From: Batillaria attramentaria
Taxonomy: Eukaryota > Mollusca > Gastropoda > Batillariidae
Length of the DNA: 64,000 nt
Reading direction: 5' to 3'
Assembly (NCBI GenBank): GCA_018292915.2
Contig: JACVVK020000333.1
Coordinates: forward strand, 150,001 to 214,000
The position numbers and the translations under genes are program-made. The notes beneath the pieces were generated by a model, which saw only the letters and a program-made list of their open reading frames with translations, was not told the DNA's origin and did no database searches. Of this stretch, positions 44,669 through 56,565 are shown piece by piece (within the stretch, counting starts at the first letter, position 1; the number at the start of each line of letters is the position of its first letter).

Positions 44669-45697
44669 CACTGCAATGAACAGTCACTTCACCTATGGTT
44701 CTTGGCCCCAACTGTGACCACCTGGGTCAGCAGGCGATGGACAGATCGCCCAGCAGTAGCTCACCGCCAATTAACCAACTTCTCTCTTCAAACTGTAATC
44801 GATATTGGCTGAAGCTCTTCATGCACTCCCCCCCCCCCCCCCCCCCGCTTTTTTTTGTCGGTCACCACGTCCAGTGCAGAAGGCCTGAGAAGGAGGTCTG
44901 TAATTGTAACCGAAGTGTCTCAGGGGTAGTGACCTAAAACGAATTTCACTGACATCAGCATTCACGAATAACGTGACACACATAGCTAATGAAGTTGTGT
45001 GTGTTTATACCTCAGAGACAACCTCCCCCTCCCCCTTCCTCTCCTCCTACTACCCCTCCCCCTCCACCCCGAGCCCCACCAGCTCCTTCCCTCAGAGACA
45101 ATCTCCTCCCTCTCTTCGTCTTTACTTCCCAAAAGCAGCACTTGCCCAGCGTGGTGACGTCTGTCCTCAGGTGGAGTCCGTGATGCACAAACTGTCACAT
45201 CGGGCAAGCGGCCAACTGGGGACCAGGCTGGGTGGTGACAGGTTAGTGATGATGATTAGGCCACTTACCCTCCTCTATTGCCGCTACAGCTGTCACTATG
45301 TCTCAACCATTAGGGGGATGGGGAGGGGAGGGAAGGGAAGGGGGTGGGTGGGTGGCTGGTAGGTCCTCTCTGCCCCTCCTCCTGCCCACCCCCTGCCCCT
45401 CTCTCTGCTTTGCTTTTCTTTTCGTGTAGTAGTGTAGCAAGGAGAAGATTGATGGCACGTCTTCGAACTTGTATCTTCAAGTTTTATCCATGCGAAATAA
45501 AGTGTCATTGATGCATTGATTTATTGATTCTCTTGTGAGTCTCTCTGCCTGACTGTCGGCCTGTCGGTCTGTCTGTCTGTTTGTCTGTCTGTCTCTCTGT
45601 TGATACCTATATACTGTCACGTGTATACTGTGCTTTTTACCTCTCGTGTGTTTTGCATTATATCCTTTTGTATGTCGTGTCTGTGAGCGGACGTAGG
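44669..45697. other. C-rich intergenic stretch, nothing recognised
   Basis: Poly-C at 44829, pyrimidine-rich 45020-45120 and (GTCT)n at 45563-45597. A 129-codon frame (44973-45362) is low-complexity. Confidence 0.5.
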
Positions 45698-45765
<68 letters not shown>

Positions 45766-45854
45766 AGCATTAGCAACGGCAAGAAAAAGCTGGACCACTG
45801 GTGTCTTTTACCGTTGACAAATACAGTTTCATTTCATTTCATTTCATTTCAAAG

Positions 45855-45909
<55 letters not shown>
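45698..45909 (+). mobile_element. (GT)n plus LINE 3' end, family H copy 8, (ATTTC)n tail
   Basis: (GT)n 45698-45763, CAACGG arm, loop with ACCACTGGT, CCGTTG arm, ACAAATACAG, then (TTTCA)n, (CT)n and (CA)n to 45909. The tail switches motif three times. Confidence 0.75.
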
Positions 45910-45912
<3 letters not shown>

Positions 45913-46374
45913 CTGAAACAAACCAACCAACCCCAGACAAGCCTCACTGATCTTCACTCTCTCCCAACCCTAAGTTCCTAACCAACGCAGCACTACAGCG
46001 CTCGGACTGAAATTGACCTGTATAGTTCTCAGGTACTTCGGCAGTAATGGGTAAAACGTCACTTTCCACCTGTTGATTAGCGTGCTTGGCAGAGTGACAG
46101 CGAAGATCACGTCCATCATTCCAACGGTCGGTCAAGATCAAAGAGGTCGTTCCGCAGACTATCTCGCGCAAAACGAAGACAACGGGCCATACCTTGGGGG
46201 AGGAGTGGAAGGGGGGGGGGGGGAAGAGGGATTGATACACATGACTGATAAGATATAGCTTAGTCAGCTAGGAGTGTGTGTTTGTATATTAAGGTGAAGT
46301 GTTCGATCGGACAGTCACCCCTGTATAATTATGCTACTTCCAGTTAATGTCCACGCTCGCTGAGGGATTTGATT

Positions 46375-46490
<116 letters not shown>

Positions 46491-46589
46491 CTACAGAAAC
46501 TAGCTGATCTAGCTGAGTGGACGAAATTGCAAGTAATATGTGTGTGACGCAAATTCCAGTTTGTGGCCACAAACAACTATAACTGCTTG

Positions 46590-46746
46590 TTTTGGGGGTG
46601 TTTACTGTCCGTCTCCACCACAAACGAGTGATATTAAGGACGGAACTCGACGGAAAAGTCAGCACAAAGTTTAGATTCGCAGCCGGGATTCGAACTTGAA
46701 CTCACGACCAGTGCAGTGACAGTACACCTCGGCCATCCCGGCCCCC
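46590..46746 (-). mobile_element. SINE family A, strongly diverged
   Basis: CACCACAAACGAGTGATATT, CAGCACAAAG and CCGGGATTCGAACTTGAACTC remain; the head and tail are heavily changed. An old copy. Confidence 0.75.
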
Positions 46747-46847
46747 TAGACATTCAAAATACCGTTATCTTGTTCATTTAGCAGGAGCCGTCTTGTTGTG
46801 TTTTCGTCATGGGTATTGTATAATGCACACATCCTTGTGCCATAGTC

Positions 46848-47049
46848 CCTGTCTATAAGGGGAACCGGGATAGCCGAATGGTAGAGCGTTGGACTCTTAA
46901 TGCTCGGGTCGAGAGTTCGAATCCCGGCTGGGGCCAGATATTTGTGCTGGCCTTTTGCTCGTTGCCCCGTCTTTGATATCGCCCTTACGTGATGGAAAAG
47001 GACGTTTAATTCCTAAACACCCACCCACCGATCCATCCTGTCTATAAGG
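46848..47049 (+). mobile_element. SINE family A2 with 13-bp target-site duplication
   Basis: Full-length plus-strand copy flanked by CCTGTCTATAAGG at 46848-46860 and 47037-47049. Confidence 0.97.
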
Positions 47050-47640
47050 TATCTCTCTGCGATGTTAAAGTCTCTATGTTTCTATTGAGTTCGGAGGGGG
47101 GGGGAGGGAGGAAGAGGAAAATTACACACTGCAAGCACCATTACAACAACAAGGCAAAAAGCACTGCTGTTGCCTGCACAAAACACCCTACCCCAACCGA
47201 AAAAAAAAAAAAAAAAAAAATCAGGCAGTGTTACAAATCACCACCTAACCTCCTTCACAGACAAGCACGTCACCAAAGGGCCAACCACGTCCATCCATAA
47301 TGACAGCTATACCAATAATCTAACGTAATGCCCTGAAATCTCTCACCCCTGCTGTCCTCTTCGATCACGGGGGCCCACATGTCAACACGTCACTGGGACA
47401 GTCAGTGACACTGAGGCTGCACTGGACAGCACGAGATAGGCAGAGGGCAGTAGGGCGGTCAGATTAAATAGTCGTCCACTGACCTCGTCTTGTTACAGAA
47501 GTCGGTAACGAAGCCAACTAACGCTGTACAGTGGTGCCGCCTCCATCGACATTCTCAGCTGAGGAGGGAGCTTGGGGGGGAAATTGTGTCCTTGTCAGTG
47601 TCTTTACCTTCATTGCTCTATCGTGGAAGTCTGCATTTTC
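47050..47640. other. Unique stretch, nothing recognised
   Basis: Poly-A at 47200; short frames only. Confidence 0.5.
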
Positions 47641-47778
47641 ACGTTCGTCATACAGATACAGGTAACTTTATTGTCCTTAAAACAGGAAATTTGTCTTCGG
47701 CTTCACCGACAAGTAAAGGAGATCATGAAATCACACACGAGTTTGGCTTATAAAATCTCTCTCTCTCTCTCTCTCTCC
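47641..47778 (-). mobile_element. Retroelement 3' end, AAGGACAATAAAG type, copy 1
   Basis: On the minus strand: CT/GA tract, ATTTTATAAGCCAAACTC, a TCGGTGAAGCCGA hairpin, ACAAATTTCCTGTTTTAAGG and ACAATAAAGTTACC with an ATCTGT tail. Nearly identical to 51300-51415 (+). Confidence 0.75.
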
Positions 47779-47821
47779 CCCCCCCCCCCCCCGTGTCTTT
47801 CACTCTTTCTCTCTCCCCCTC

Positions 47822-48100
47822 ATGCCTCCATGCTGAGTCGGGCCTTGACGCATTCAAAACTGTGTTGATGACGCATCTCTTCCGGCTGTTCCGGCCTGCA
47901 ATACGAAGACTGAATTCAGTTTTTCACCATCATCATGATGAGCATGATGTTTTGTAAGAATGTCTTGTATGACTGTATGTGTGTAATGTATTTCATGTGT
48001 ACGTAATGGGCTCTATTGTGAGGCGCCCACAGCGGCTCCAACAGGAGGATGGGCGTCAGAAAGTCCTCATTATTATTATTTTTATTATTATTATCATTAT
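47822..48100 (+). pseudogene. LINE C-terminal RT remnant plus 3' end
   Basis: The frame HAESGLDAFKTVLMTHLFRL followed by FRPAIRRLNSVF gives the (S/G)LD.FK..L.THLFR terminus of a LINE RT, starting right after a C/CT tract. Downstream (48020-48060) a GGCGCCC/GGGCGTC stem encloses a CTCC/GGAG hairpin, then an (ATT)n tail at 48070-48100. Only about 35 codons are left. This is a 5'-truncated copy. Confidence 0.7.
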
Positions 48101-48616
48101 CATTTACCGGAGTGACGTCACTTTGTTAGGACCTTATTTCGGTCATCAGTGTCTATACTTGACCAGGAACGAATGTGGACTCGGGGAGCCCCGATGACCT
48201 AGTGGATTACACACACTGGGCCTAAACTAAAGGCTCTGATATTTGTTTGGTAGTATTTGCAATATTTGCAATAATTGTCTTATGGTCCCATCACCGTGAT
48301 AATGGAAATTTGGAATACGTTTACTTTGTGCACCCAAACCAGTCACTTTGTAAAGTTATATCATCAAAGACCTGTATCTAGGTCAGGGCGAACCGTGGGT
48401 TCATTCTATTTATAGCCTGAATGTAAACTGATCGCATGCCAAGAAAAGTGATGAGGGTTCCGAAAAACCTGGTTTCTTCAATATTAGAGGCCGTAAATTA
48501 AAACAACAACAACGACAACGACAACAGCAACGGCAACAACACCACCAGCAACAAAACAACCAGCAACAACCTCCAAAACAAACAAACAAACAAACAAACA
48601 AACATGAAAATCAAGG
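48100..48616. other. Unassigned stretch with A/C-rich repeats
   Basis: 48185-48230 (GGGGAGCCCCGATGACCTAG) resembles a tRNA-type A-box region but has no B box. (AAC)n/(AAAC)n at 48500-48604. Confidence 0.45.
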
Positions 48617-48784
48617 GAGATGGAGTTTAGGAGTTTAACGTCCTTTTCCACCAGGTAAGGCTGATATCAAAGACGGGGCAACGAGAAAAAGGCCAGCACA
48701 AAGATTTGACCCCAGCCGGGATTCGAACTCGCCACCCGAGCATTGAAAGTCCAACGCTCTACTATTCAGCTATCCTGGCTCCCT
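48617..48784 (-). mobile_element. SINE family A2 inserted in an (AAAC)n array
   Basis: Minus-strand copy with (AAAC)n on both sides (48575-48602 and 48791-48822), so the target was probably the microsatellite itself. Confidence 0.9.
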
Positions 48785-48888
48785 CATGACAAAACAAACA
48801 AACAAACAAACAAACAAACAAACCCCGACGGTTGCAATGTCTGAATGAAGCATCACTTCGTAACTTATTTCCCTCTTCCTTTCTCTTT

Positions 48889-49061
48889 GGGGAGCCGGGG
48901 TGGCCGAATGGTAGAGCGTTGGACTCTCAATGCTCGGGTCGTGAGTTCGAATCCCGTCGGCTGGGGCCGTATATTTGTGCTGGCCTTTTTTCTCGTTGCC
49001 CTGTCTTTGATATCACCCTTATGTGGTGGAAAAGGACGTTAAACTCCCAAACACCCACCCA
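48889..49061 (+). mobile_element. SINE family A2
   Basis: Full-length plus-strand copy with a 3-bp insertion after the B box (CCCGTCGGCTGG). It lies about 100 bp from an inverted A2 copy. A CTCTTC/CT-rich flank on each side may be the target duplication. Confidence 0.93.
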
Positions 49062-49649
49062 CTCTTCTTTTTTTTTTTCCCCCCGTTTGTGCCAGCGTTG
49101 CAAGTAAAAATTAATTTGATTTAAAGCACACGTTCCAGATTCACACTTATCGGTCGAGATGACGGGAATAGTTGCACATCTCCCCCTCACCTTTTTTTGG
49201 CCGAGATCAATCCGGGTCCAGAAACATAAAGACTGGCGAAACTCCACCATCCCCACCTCTTTGATGAATTAGCAACAACTCCTCTCCGCGTAAGAGTATC
49301 TGGCCATTTGGGACCGAGTCTCTCAGATGGTCTGCCAGCTCGGAACTTTTGAGACAGATTGCTCTAATTCGCGTTATGTCGGTCTATCCGCGCTATCTTC
49401 GGCCCCGTTATAGCAGCCGGCAGCATCAAGAGCATCAGCGCCCTAGATAGCGTAATTCTGGCCCCTGACGAGAGTTGTCGATCGTGATAAGGCACGAGTT
49501 ACGCGCCCTCGCGTGTTGGCGCAAAATCTCGAACCAGCCTGCGAGACGCTCGTTGTCTGGTGCACTGATTTATACTGCACTGTCTACCGAAGTAGGCCAG
49601 ATAAAGCGCAGTGTCAGTGCCGCAGATGTATGCATACATCACATTCCTG
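49062..49649. other. Unique stretch, nothing recognised
   Basis: Balanced composition, short frames only. Confidence 0.5.
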
Positions 49650-49818
49650 TTAGGACATGCGGGTGGGTGGGTGGGTGTTTGGGGGTTTAACGTCCTTTTC
49701 CACCACATGCGGGTGATATCAAAGACGGGGCAAAGATGAAAAAGCCAGCACAAATATTTGGGCCCAGCCGGGATACGAACTCACGACCCGAGCATTAGAA
49801 GTCCAACTTAGGACATGC
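49650..49818 (-). mobile_element. SINE family A1, 5'-truncated, with 11-bp target duplication
   Basis: TTAGGACATGC at 49650-49660 and 49808-49818 flanks a copy that stops at GTTGGACTTC. The duplication abuts the truncated end, so the truncation happened during insertion, as in incomplete reverse transcription. Confidence 0.96.
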
Positions 49819-49841
49819 ATAGTTAAAGCAATTCCGCCTTT

Positions 49842-50000
49842 TTTTATGCGTTCAGCGTATGGTAACTTTACCAATGAAGTTTACGGGGCGAGGAAGACCG
49901 GAGGACCTGGAGAGAAAACCTCGATAAGCAGCCTTGAAAAATAAATATCGCATTATATCACAGTTCAACATGGGACCGAACCCACTCTTCTCCGTGGCAG
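49842..50000 (-). mobile_element. SINE family J, copy 1
   Basis: GAGGAAGACCGGAGGACCTG, GAGAGAAAACCTCGATAAGC and AGCC correspond to 56290-56350. On the minus strand a B-box-like GGGTTCGGTCCC lies upstream. The core resembles that of SINE B. Confidence 0.6.
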
Positions 50001-50215
50001 CTGTGACGCCGGGCAGTTCCGCAACGCATAGATCTGATCAAGTTCCTACCCTGTGCAATAAGTGTGTTGAATTCAAGTTCGTGATGCTTAATTTGTACGT
50101 CATTCCTTTGACGAGCTGTCTTTTACGATGTTTTCGTCATATAGTCTGGCTTTACTATTGTTATTGCTGGGGTTTTTATGTAAGTTATCAACTCTGGTGC
50201 TGCTGCAGCTAGAGG

Positions 50216-50614
<399 letters not shown>

Positions 50615-51265
50615 TCAGATGAGCGTGTCGTGTAGAATTTGTTTGAAGTCAGTGAATTTGGAAATGTTTTGGATACTTAGTGGTAAAGAGTTCCATATGG
50701 ATGCCCCTGAGAAAGACAGGCTACATTTGTAGATATCAACCCTTGGACGAGGCACTGGGAGCAGACTGTTCCTTGTGTTGTGTTGTTTATCGTGTTTGAA
50801 ATTAAACAGTTGATGAAGATATGTTGGGGCTTTGCAGTAGACAATTTTGTGCATTAGTAAGCATTTGTTAAATTCCAGATGCTGTTTTAGGGGAAGAAGT
50901 TTGAGGATTTTAAACTTTTGGTCAGTACTAGAATTACCCGAGTGTAAGAGTTTGACAGCGCGCCGGTGAATGGAGTTTACCTTTTTGAACTGATTTTCGC
51001 TGCACTCGTCCCACAGAGTAGACGCAAAATCCAGGTGACTTTGCACGTGGGCATGAAAGAAGAGCTTGCAGGTGTCACGACTAACTAAGCGACTTAGTTT
51101 AGATAGCAAGAATAGATTTTTTGATAATAACTTACAGAGACCATCAACATGCGTTTCCCACTTTAGTTGGTCGTCAATTATGACACCAAGTAGACGGTGG
51201 TTTGAGACTTGCTCGATGGACTCTGATCCAACTGACAACCGTAGAGGGGAAAGTTTGCGTTGTTG
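50615..51265 (-). pseudogene. Non-LTR reverse transcriptase, C-terminal half
   Basis: The best protein remnant in the window: about 216 codons ending at 50615. Motifs in order: VSNHRLLGVIIDDQLKWETH (the LG...D..L.W..H block just after the catalytic YADD of LINE RTs), LSKNLFLLSKLSRLV, LFFHAHVQSHLDFASTLW, KKVNSIHRRAVKLL, APTYLHQLF, PRPRVDIYKCSLSFSGASIW and NSLP. The catalytic block itself is absent because the copy is 5'-truncated at a GA tract (51266). The 88 residues upstream in the open frame are a different retroelement end and a translated CT repeat. CR1/jockey-like clade is inferred. The 31.6-kb fragment is a relative. Confidence 0.9.
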
Positions 51266-51268
51266 AGA

Positions 51269-51301
<33 letters not shown>

Positions 51302-51415
51302 GAGAGATTTTATAAGCCAAACTCCTTGTGTGATTTCATGACCTTTACGTGTCGGTGAAGCCGAAGACAAATTTCCTGTTTTAAGGACAATAAAGTTATC
51401 TGTATCTGTAAAATC
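51266..51415 (+). mobile_element. Retroelement 3' end, AAGGACAATAAAG type, copy 2
   Basis: (GA)n, then ATTTTATAAGCCAAACTCC, TCGGTGAAGCCGA hairpin, TTAAGGACAATAAAGTTATC and an ATCTGT tail. About 95% identical to the reverse of 47641-47757. It starts from the GA tract shared with the truncated LINE. Confidence 0.75.
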
Positions 51416-51844
51416 GGACCCACTACCTATACGAGCATTCGGAATTACAAAGTGTGTTAATACAAGTGCACACGCGGCTTGACCCAAAGTCTCGCCAAAT
51501 CGCGGCTGAACATTTAGTAAAGCCAAAGAGGGCAGCAGTCCTGGCGTCTCGCGCGCGGAAGCGTGGAAATCTGGAATTCCGAAAGCCCGGGTATTGTTGA
51601 ACCACTGCTCGCCTTAGCAACATCCCCTTTTATCGCAACGGCTTCCATCAAACTTTCGACTTTCGAGGTGAAAGGAACAGGTATTCTGAAACGTAATGTG
51701 AAACATCTAGTTCATTATTAGGGCTTGAAGTCGTATCCATGGGAACTATGCTGAGACCATCGTCCTGGCTGACTGAAAAAAAAAGCGTAGGACATTTGTC
51801 CTGAATCACGGCGACCATGGCGCAGTAAAATGATGCTGAGAGAG

Positions 51845-52139
51845 TAATAATAATAATAATAATGAGTATTGTATAGGCGCTTTACCCAATTTCATGAATC
51901 GGCTCAAAGCGCCGCGAACTGAGCCCAACACGCACGCTCACGTGAATCACACGCATTCTCTCACACACTGGACATAAACACATTAACAATCACATGGTGC
52001 GAAGGGTCAGCTCAGCTATTTAAATATCGGAATTTAGAACTGCATTCATTTTTCAAATTTTGTGGGCTGAACATTTCCAAAGCAGAGGGGGAGGAAGCCG
52101 GAGTACCCGGAGAGAACCCCCGACGATCGGCCCGAATGA
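51845..52139 (-). mobile_element. SINE family B, 5'-truncated
   Basis: (ATT)n tail, terminal stem and core are present; the copy ends at CGATCGGCCCGAATGA, so the tRNA-like head is missing. Confidence 0.9.
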
Positions 52140-52354
52140 AAAATCGGACATTTTCAAAATAGACGACTACACTCGGCAAGCCCCGAGGTCAAAGCCCCGC
52201 TCCTTTACTCTGACGTGTATTGGTGTTTCATATTATTGAAAACGGAGTGACTTTCAGATGAAAGAGACTGACGTAAGGGTCTTTTTCCTCAAATGACGTC
52301 AATGGTCTTGCTGCTTTCTTTCCATGTTTCAGTCATATCAAACTACACCTACTT

Positions 52355-52550
52355 CCCTCGTTGTAGTGGGAGCCGGGGTGGCCGAAAGGTAGAGCGTTGG
52401 ACTTTCAATGCTCGGGTCGTGAGTTCGAATCCCGGTTGGGGCCAAATATTTGTGCTGGCCTTTTTCTCGCTGACCCGTCTTTGATGTCACCCTTATGTGG
52501 CGGAAAAGGACGTTAAACTCCCAAACACCCTCCCACCCCTCGTTGTAGTG
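52355..52550 (+). mobile_element. SINE family A2 with 14-bp target-site duplication
   Basis: Plus-strand full-length copy flanked by CCCTCGTTGTAGTG at 52355-52368 and 52537-52550. Confidence 0.97.
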
Positions 52551-53623
52551 TCTCAGTGGCAAGAAGTTTGCCAGACCATGCTGCACGACGCGATTGGCTT
52601 TACTTCTGGGGGCTCGACCCTTTTGGTTGACATGGGTGGAGTCGACCATTGACGACTCGACGACGCGGATCTCAATCCGAGTCCCTCCATTCTCTCGCCG
52701 CCTGCTGTTCCGCTACTCTGCATTTCTGAGTACAGTGCACAAAATTTTGGCTCGTTTTCATAACATCCGCGGTATTTTCGCACAGCTAACATATTTCGCT
52801 TTTGCCATAAACGAAAGGGAAGTAATCGACCCGAATGTGAGACCTAGCTCTGACACTTAGATCAGTCTTGTGGTGTCTGTCTGCGGTGAAAGTTATCTAC
52901 CTTGGTCTCAGATCCAACTGGGAGAACATCACAACGATTGCCTTGCCAAATAGCTGCACTATCTAATATCTGCAGTATTGAGAGGTCTCTTATTTTGACA
53001 TTCCCAGCTATTTTAGTCGGGGGAAAGACTCAAGCAAACCGCTACTTGCACGCTAAGTGTGAACTTGAGATGTACCAAGCGACTGGAAAGAGTGAACTAT
53101 TCACCAGCCAAGGGAGAACACTATCACGTACACTTCAGACAGGGGAGAGAACTATTATAGACATTACGGAACCATTACGCAGAGCCCAACCTTCTTTTGG
53201 AATAATCTGCTGGATCTTGTGGTCTGAACTCGTTAATTGACAATCTTGGTGCTTCGCCAACGCTCTAGTCTTCTCTTGAACTTTGTAATGACGTTTCTTG
53301 TTAACAAGTACGAATCTCAGTCGTAACTGCTTTACAAGAACTAACATTTTTCAAGTTCACAAATCGACGGCCAAAACAAATATTATACTGGCAAAATCCT
53401 TTATTTTCAAATGCAAGACACAGAAACGAGAGCTTAATATTGCATTGTTTATAAAAGCATTGAAAGAGAGGTATGGAGTTGAAAAAATAAAAATGAGCGC
53501 AAATATGAAAATGGAGTATATGAGATTTTTGACCAATTGGACTTACTATACTGGCATGTTTCTTAGAAACAATACTTACAAAGTTGCACTGATCGTCGCA
53601 CACGACTAAATCATGTACACGGA
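52551..53623. other. Unassigned, A/T-richer stretch with a 103-codon frame
   Basis: 53298-53609 (+) is an open frame whose second half, including ALKERYGVEKIKMSANMKME, looks more protein-like than its surroundings. I recognise no family, and there is no splice or promoter evidence. It ends just before the 43-bp satellite. Confidence 0.4.
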
Positions 53624-54538
53624 TACGTTCTAGCGGACATACCTCAAATGCTGTCACTGCTATTGATACGTTCTAGCGGACATACCTCAAATGCTGTCAC
53701 TGCTATTGATACGTTCTAGCGGACATACCTCAAATGCTGTCACTGCTATTGATACGTTCTAGCGGACATACCTCAAATGCTGTCACTGCTACTGATACGT
53801 TCTAGCGGACATACCTCAAATGCTGTCACTGCTATTGATACGTTCTAGCGGACAAACCTCAAATGCTGTCACTGCTATTGATACGTTCTAGCGGACATAC
53901 CTCAAATGCTGTCACTGCTATTGATACGTTCTAGCGGACAAACCTCAAATGCTGTCACTGCTATTGATACGTTCTAGCGGACAAACCTCAAATGCTGTCA
54001 CTGCTATTGATACGTTCTAGCGGACAAACCTCAAATGCTGTCACTGCTATTGATACGTTCTAGCGGACATACCTCAAATGCTGTCACTGCTATTGATACG
54101 TTCTAGCGGACAAACCGGCTCAAATGCTGTCACTGCTATTGATACGTTCTAGCGGACATACCGGCTCAAATGCTGTCACTGCTATTGATACGTTCTAGCG
54201 GACATACCGGCTCAAATGCTGTCACTGCTATTGATACGTTCTAGCGGACATACCTCAAATGCTGTCACTGCTATTGATACGTTCTAGCGGACATACCGGC
54301 TCAAATGCTGTCACTGCTATTGATACGTTCTAGCGGACATACCTCAAATGCTGTCACTGCTATTGATACGTTCTAGCGGACATACCTCAAATGCTGTCAC
54401 TGCTATTGATACGTTCTAGCGGACATACCTCAAATGCTGTCACTGCTATTGATACGTTCTAGCGGACATACCTCAAATGCTGTCACTGCTATTGATACGT
54501 TCTAGCGGACATACCTCAAATGCTGTCACTGCTATTGA
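53624..54538. repeat. 43-bp satellite, about 21 copies
   Basis: Unit TACGTTCTAGCGGACATACC plus TCAAATGCTGTCACTGCTAT plus TGA repeats at 43-bp steps. Four units (near 54114, 54161, 54208 and 54295) carry an extra 4 bp giving CCGGCTCAAATG; an AT-to-AA change (ACATACC/ACAAACC) is distributed among units. Very low divergence indicates recent amplification. Confidence 0.97.
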
Positions 54539-54582
54539 CGGAAAACACGGAACTAAAGCACGCTGGCAGGAAATGACCATAT

Positions 54583-54985
54583 ATAATAATAATAATAATG
54601 AGTATTATATAGGCGCTTTACCCAATTTCATGAATCGGCTCAAAGCGCCGCGAACTGAACCCAACACGCACGCTCACGTGAACCACACACATTCTCTCAC
54701 ACACCGGACATAAACACATTACAATCACGTGGTGCGAAGGGTCAGCTCAGCTATTTAAATTTCGGAATTTAGAATTGCATTTATTTTTCAAATTTGGTGG
54801 GCTGAACATTTCCAAAGCAGAGGGGGAGGAAGCCGGAGTACCCGGAGAGAACCCCCGACGATCGGCCCGAACGAACGGTGCCACATACGAGAAGGAAAAA
54901 TTCTTTGCCCCGAGTGGGACTCGAACCCCCCACCTCTCGCATTGGTGACAAGTCTCTTAACCACTAGACCACCGACCACCGACCA
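54583..54985 (-). mobile_element. SINE family B, full-length
   Basis: Complete minus-strand copy directly after the 43-bp satellite; head with CTAGACCACCGACCACCGACC at 54965-54985, core and GGCGCTTT/AAAGCGCC stem intact, (ATT)n tail. Very close to 19808-20209. Confidence 0.94.
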
Positions 54986-55439
54986 TTACCAGTCCCTTCA
55001 GTTATCTCCCTACCTTACGATCAAAGCAATTTACCGTAAGAGACAACATGCATAAAACCGTTGTACATACTGAGTTAGCATTACGCTGAGTGCTCAGTGA
55101 AGTAGGTCGTGCGGTCAATGACCATTTGACCAGATCCCCCTCTCCTCCCCCCCCCCTCACCCCTCCCGGACGTCACTGCCGGCTATAGACCCCGTATCGC
55201 CAGGTACACATATCCACCGTCAGAAAAGACCGTAAGTGTCGTGGATTTTGGGGGCCGCTTAGACCGTTTGTCCAGGTGAAGGTAGACAGTATACAGAGAG
55301 GAGGTTTCGATCGATGGCTATCAGAAGCCAGGCACGGTGCGAGCGAAGTGATCAAAGAGACGTTTATAAACAGCCAGCAACATCAGCCTCTAACCGCCGT
55401 CAGCGACTGATGCTTGGGGCGGTCGGAGGAGGGGGGGGG

Positions 55440-55589
55440 GGGGAGAGTTTAACGTCTTTTTCCACCACGCGTACTCGATGACTGGATGACTCGACCACAC
55501 CGACTGAGCGCGCGAATATTGTAACAGCAGTCGTAGATTTTGAATTTTCTACCGCTTGCGCGATGTGTATCGCATTAAGAGCTGTAGTG

Positions 55590-55625
<36 letters not shown>

Positions 55626-55640
55626 TTCAAGCGAACAGGC
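55440..55640 (-). repeat. SINE A tail fragment joined to repeat G fragment
   Basis: GAGTTTAACGTCTTTTTCCA (55444-55470) is a SINE A end. GCGTACTCGATGACTGGATG and CGCATTAAGAGCTGTAGTGA (55469-55590) follow repeat G in the orientation of 9181, then (GA)n at 55591-55622. Confidence 0.65.
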
Positions 55641-56162
55641 GCACTCTCTCTCTCTTAATGCTCAAATATCAGAAGGATCACTTTACTGGAAAGCCGGAAC
55701 TTTTGCATCGACAGTGGCACGTGGTTTTTCGGCAGCAATCTCGATAACACCCCCGTGACCAGGTCAAAGACCTTTCCTCTTCTGTTGACTCAAGGAGAAA
55801 TTGCTCTGTAAACCGTGGAGTAGCCAGAAGATAGAACTCGATTGAGAGCTTTAAGGGTTTCTGTTTATGCTCGTAAAACCGATGAGTGAATTCTCCCAGG
55901 AACTCTAAGTCTCCATCGCGAGAGTGCAGGACCGAAGAAGATTCATTCATAACACATGCAGGGTGGCTTACGAAGTTGCCTGAGTTTTTGATACAAGCAT
56001 ACTTTGCTGTTGCCACAGGCCGTGCTAGTAACATATAATCATAAGGACATCAGCGTATGAACTTGATTTTGAGAAATCATTTTGATAAATGCAGCATACA
56101 TATGCGTGAGCGTAGATGGTTTACTATCGTCATCTAGTAAAAAATAAACCAACAACAACAGC

Positions 56163-56197
<35 letters not shown>

Positions 56198-56204
56198 ACT
56201 ACGT
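55641..56204. other. Unassigned stretch with a 118-codon minus frame
   Basis: 55678-56034 (-) is open, includes a Met start, and has non-repetitive composition. I do not recognise the protein. (AAC)n follows at 56151-56196. Confidence 0.4.
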
Positions 56205-56450
56205 TATTGTTCCTTTCGGGAAATTCGGTCTGCTTTCCCCGGAGGAAGCGCGTCGCCTCGGTGCAGACCACCCAATACCTATCCTATTTTTCAATTTTGC
56301 TGGGGGAGGAAAGCCGTATAGCCCGGAGAGAAACCCTCGATGAGCAGCCCGGTAGCCAGGAAAAAAACAGTATCACGTATCACAAGCTCGACCTGGGCTT
56401 GAACCCACGCTTCATTGCGGGGGGTCCTGCATTGTGTCTCAGTATGTTCA
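56205..56450 (-). mobile_element. SINE family J, copy 2
   Basis: Core GAGGAAAGCCGTATAGCCCG, GAGAGAAACCCTCGATGAGC, then a B-box-like GTGGGTTCAAGCCCAGG on the minus strand. Alignable to 49842-50000; the core is also similar to that of SINE B. Confidence 0.65.
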
Positions 56451-56459
56451 CTTCTTAAG

Positions 56460-56461
<2 letters not shown>

Positions 56462-56518
<57 letters not shown>

Positions 56519-56521
56519 CGG

Positions 56522-56553
<32 letters not shown>

Positions 56554-56565
56554 TGAGTGTGTGAC
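56462..56565. repeat. (GT)n/(GTGC)n microsatellite
   Basis: GT tract with a GACG interruption, ending in CGTG repeats. 56566-57131 is unassigned. Confidence 0.95.

Noticed and set aside
48185..48230. tRNA-like A-box sequence as a further SINE head
   Set aside because: No B box and no second copy in the window.
55678..56034. 118-codon minus-strand frame
   Set aside because: Not low-complexity, but I recognise no family and see no supporting signals. Kept only as an unassigned stretch.
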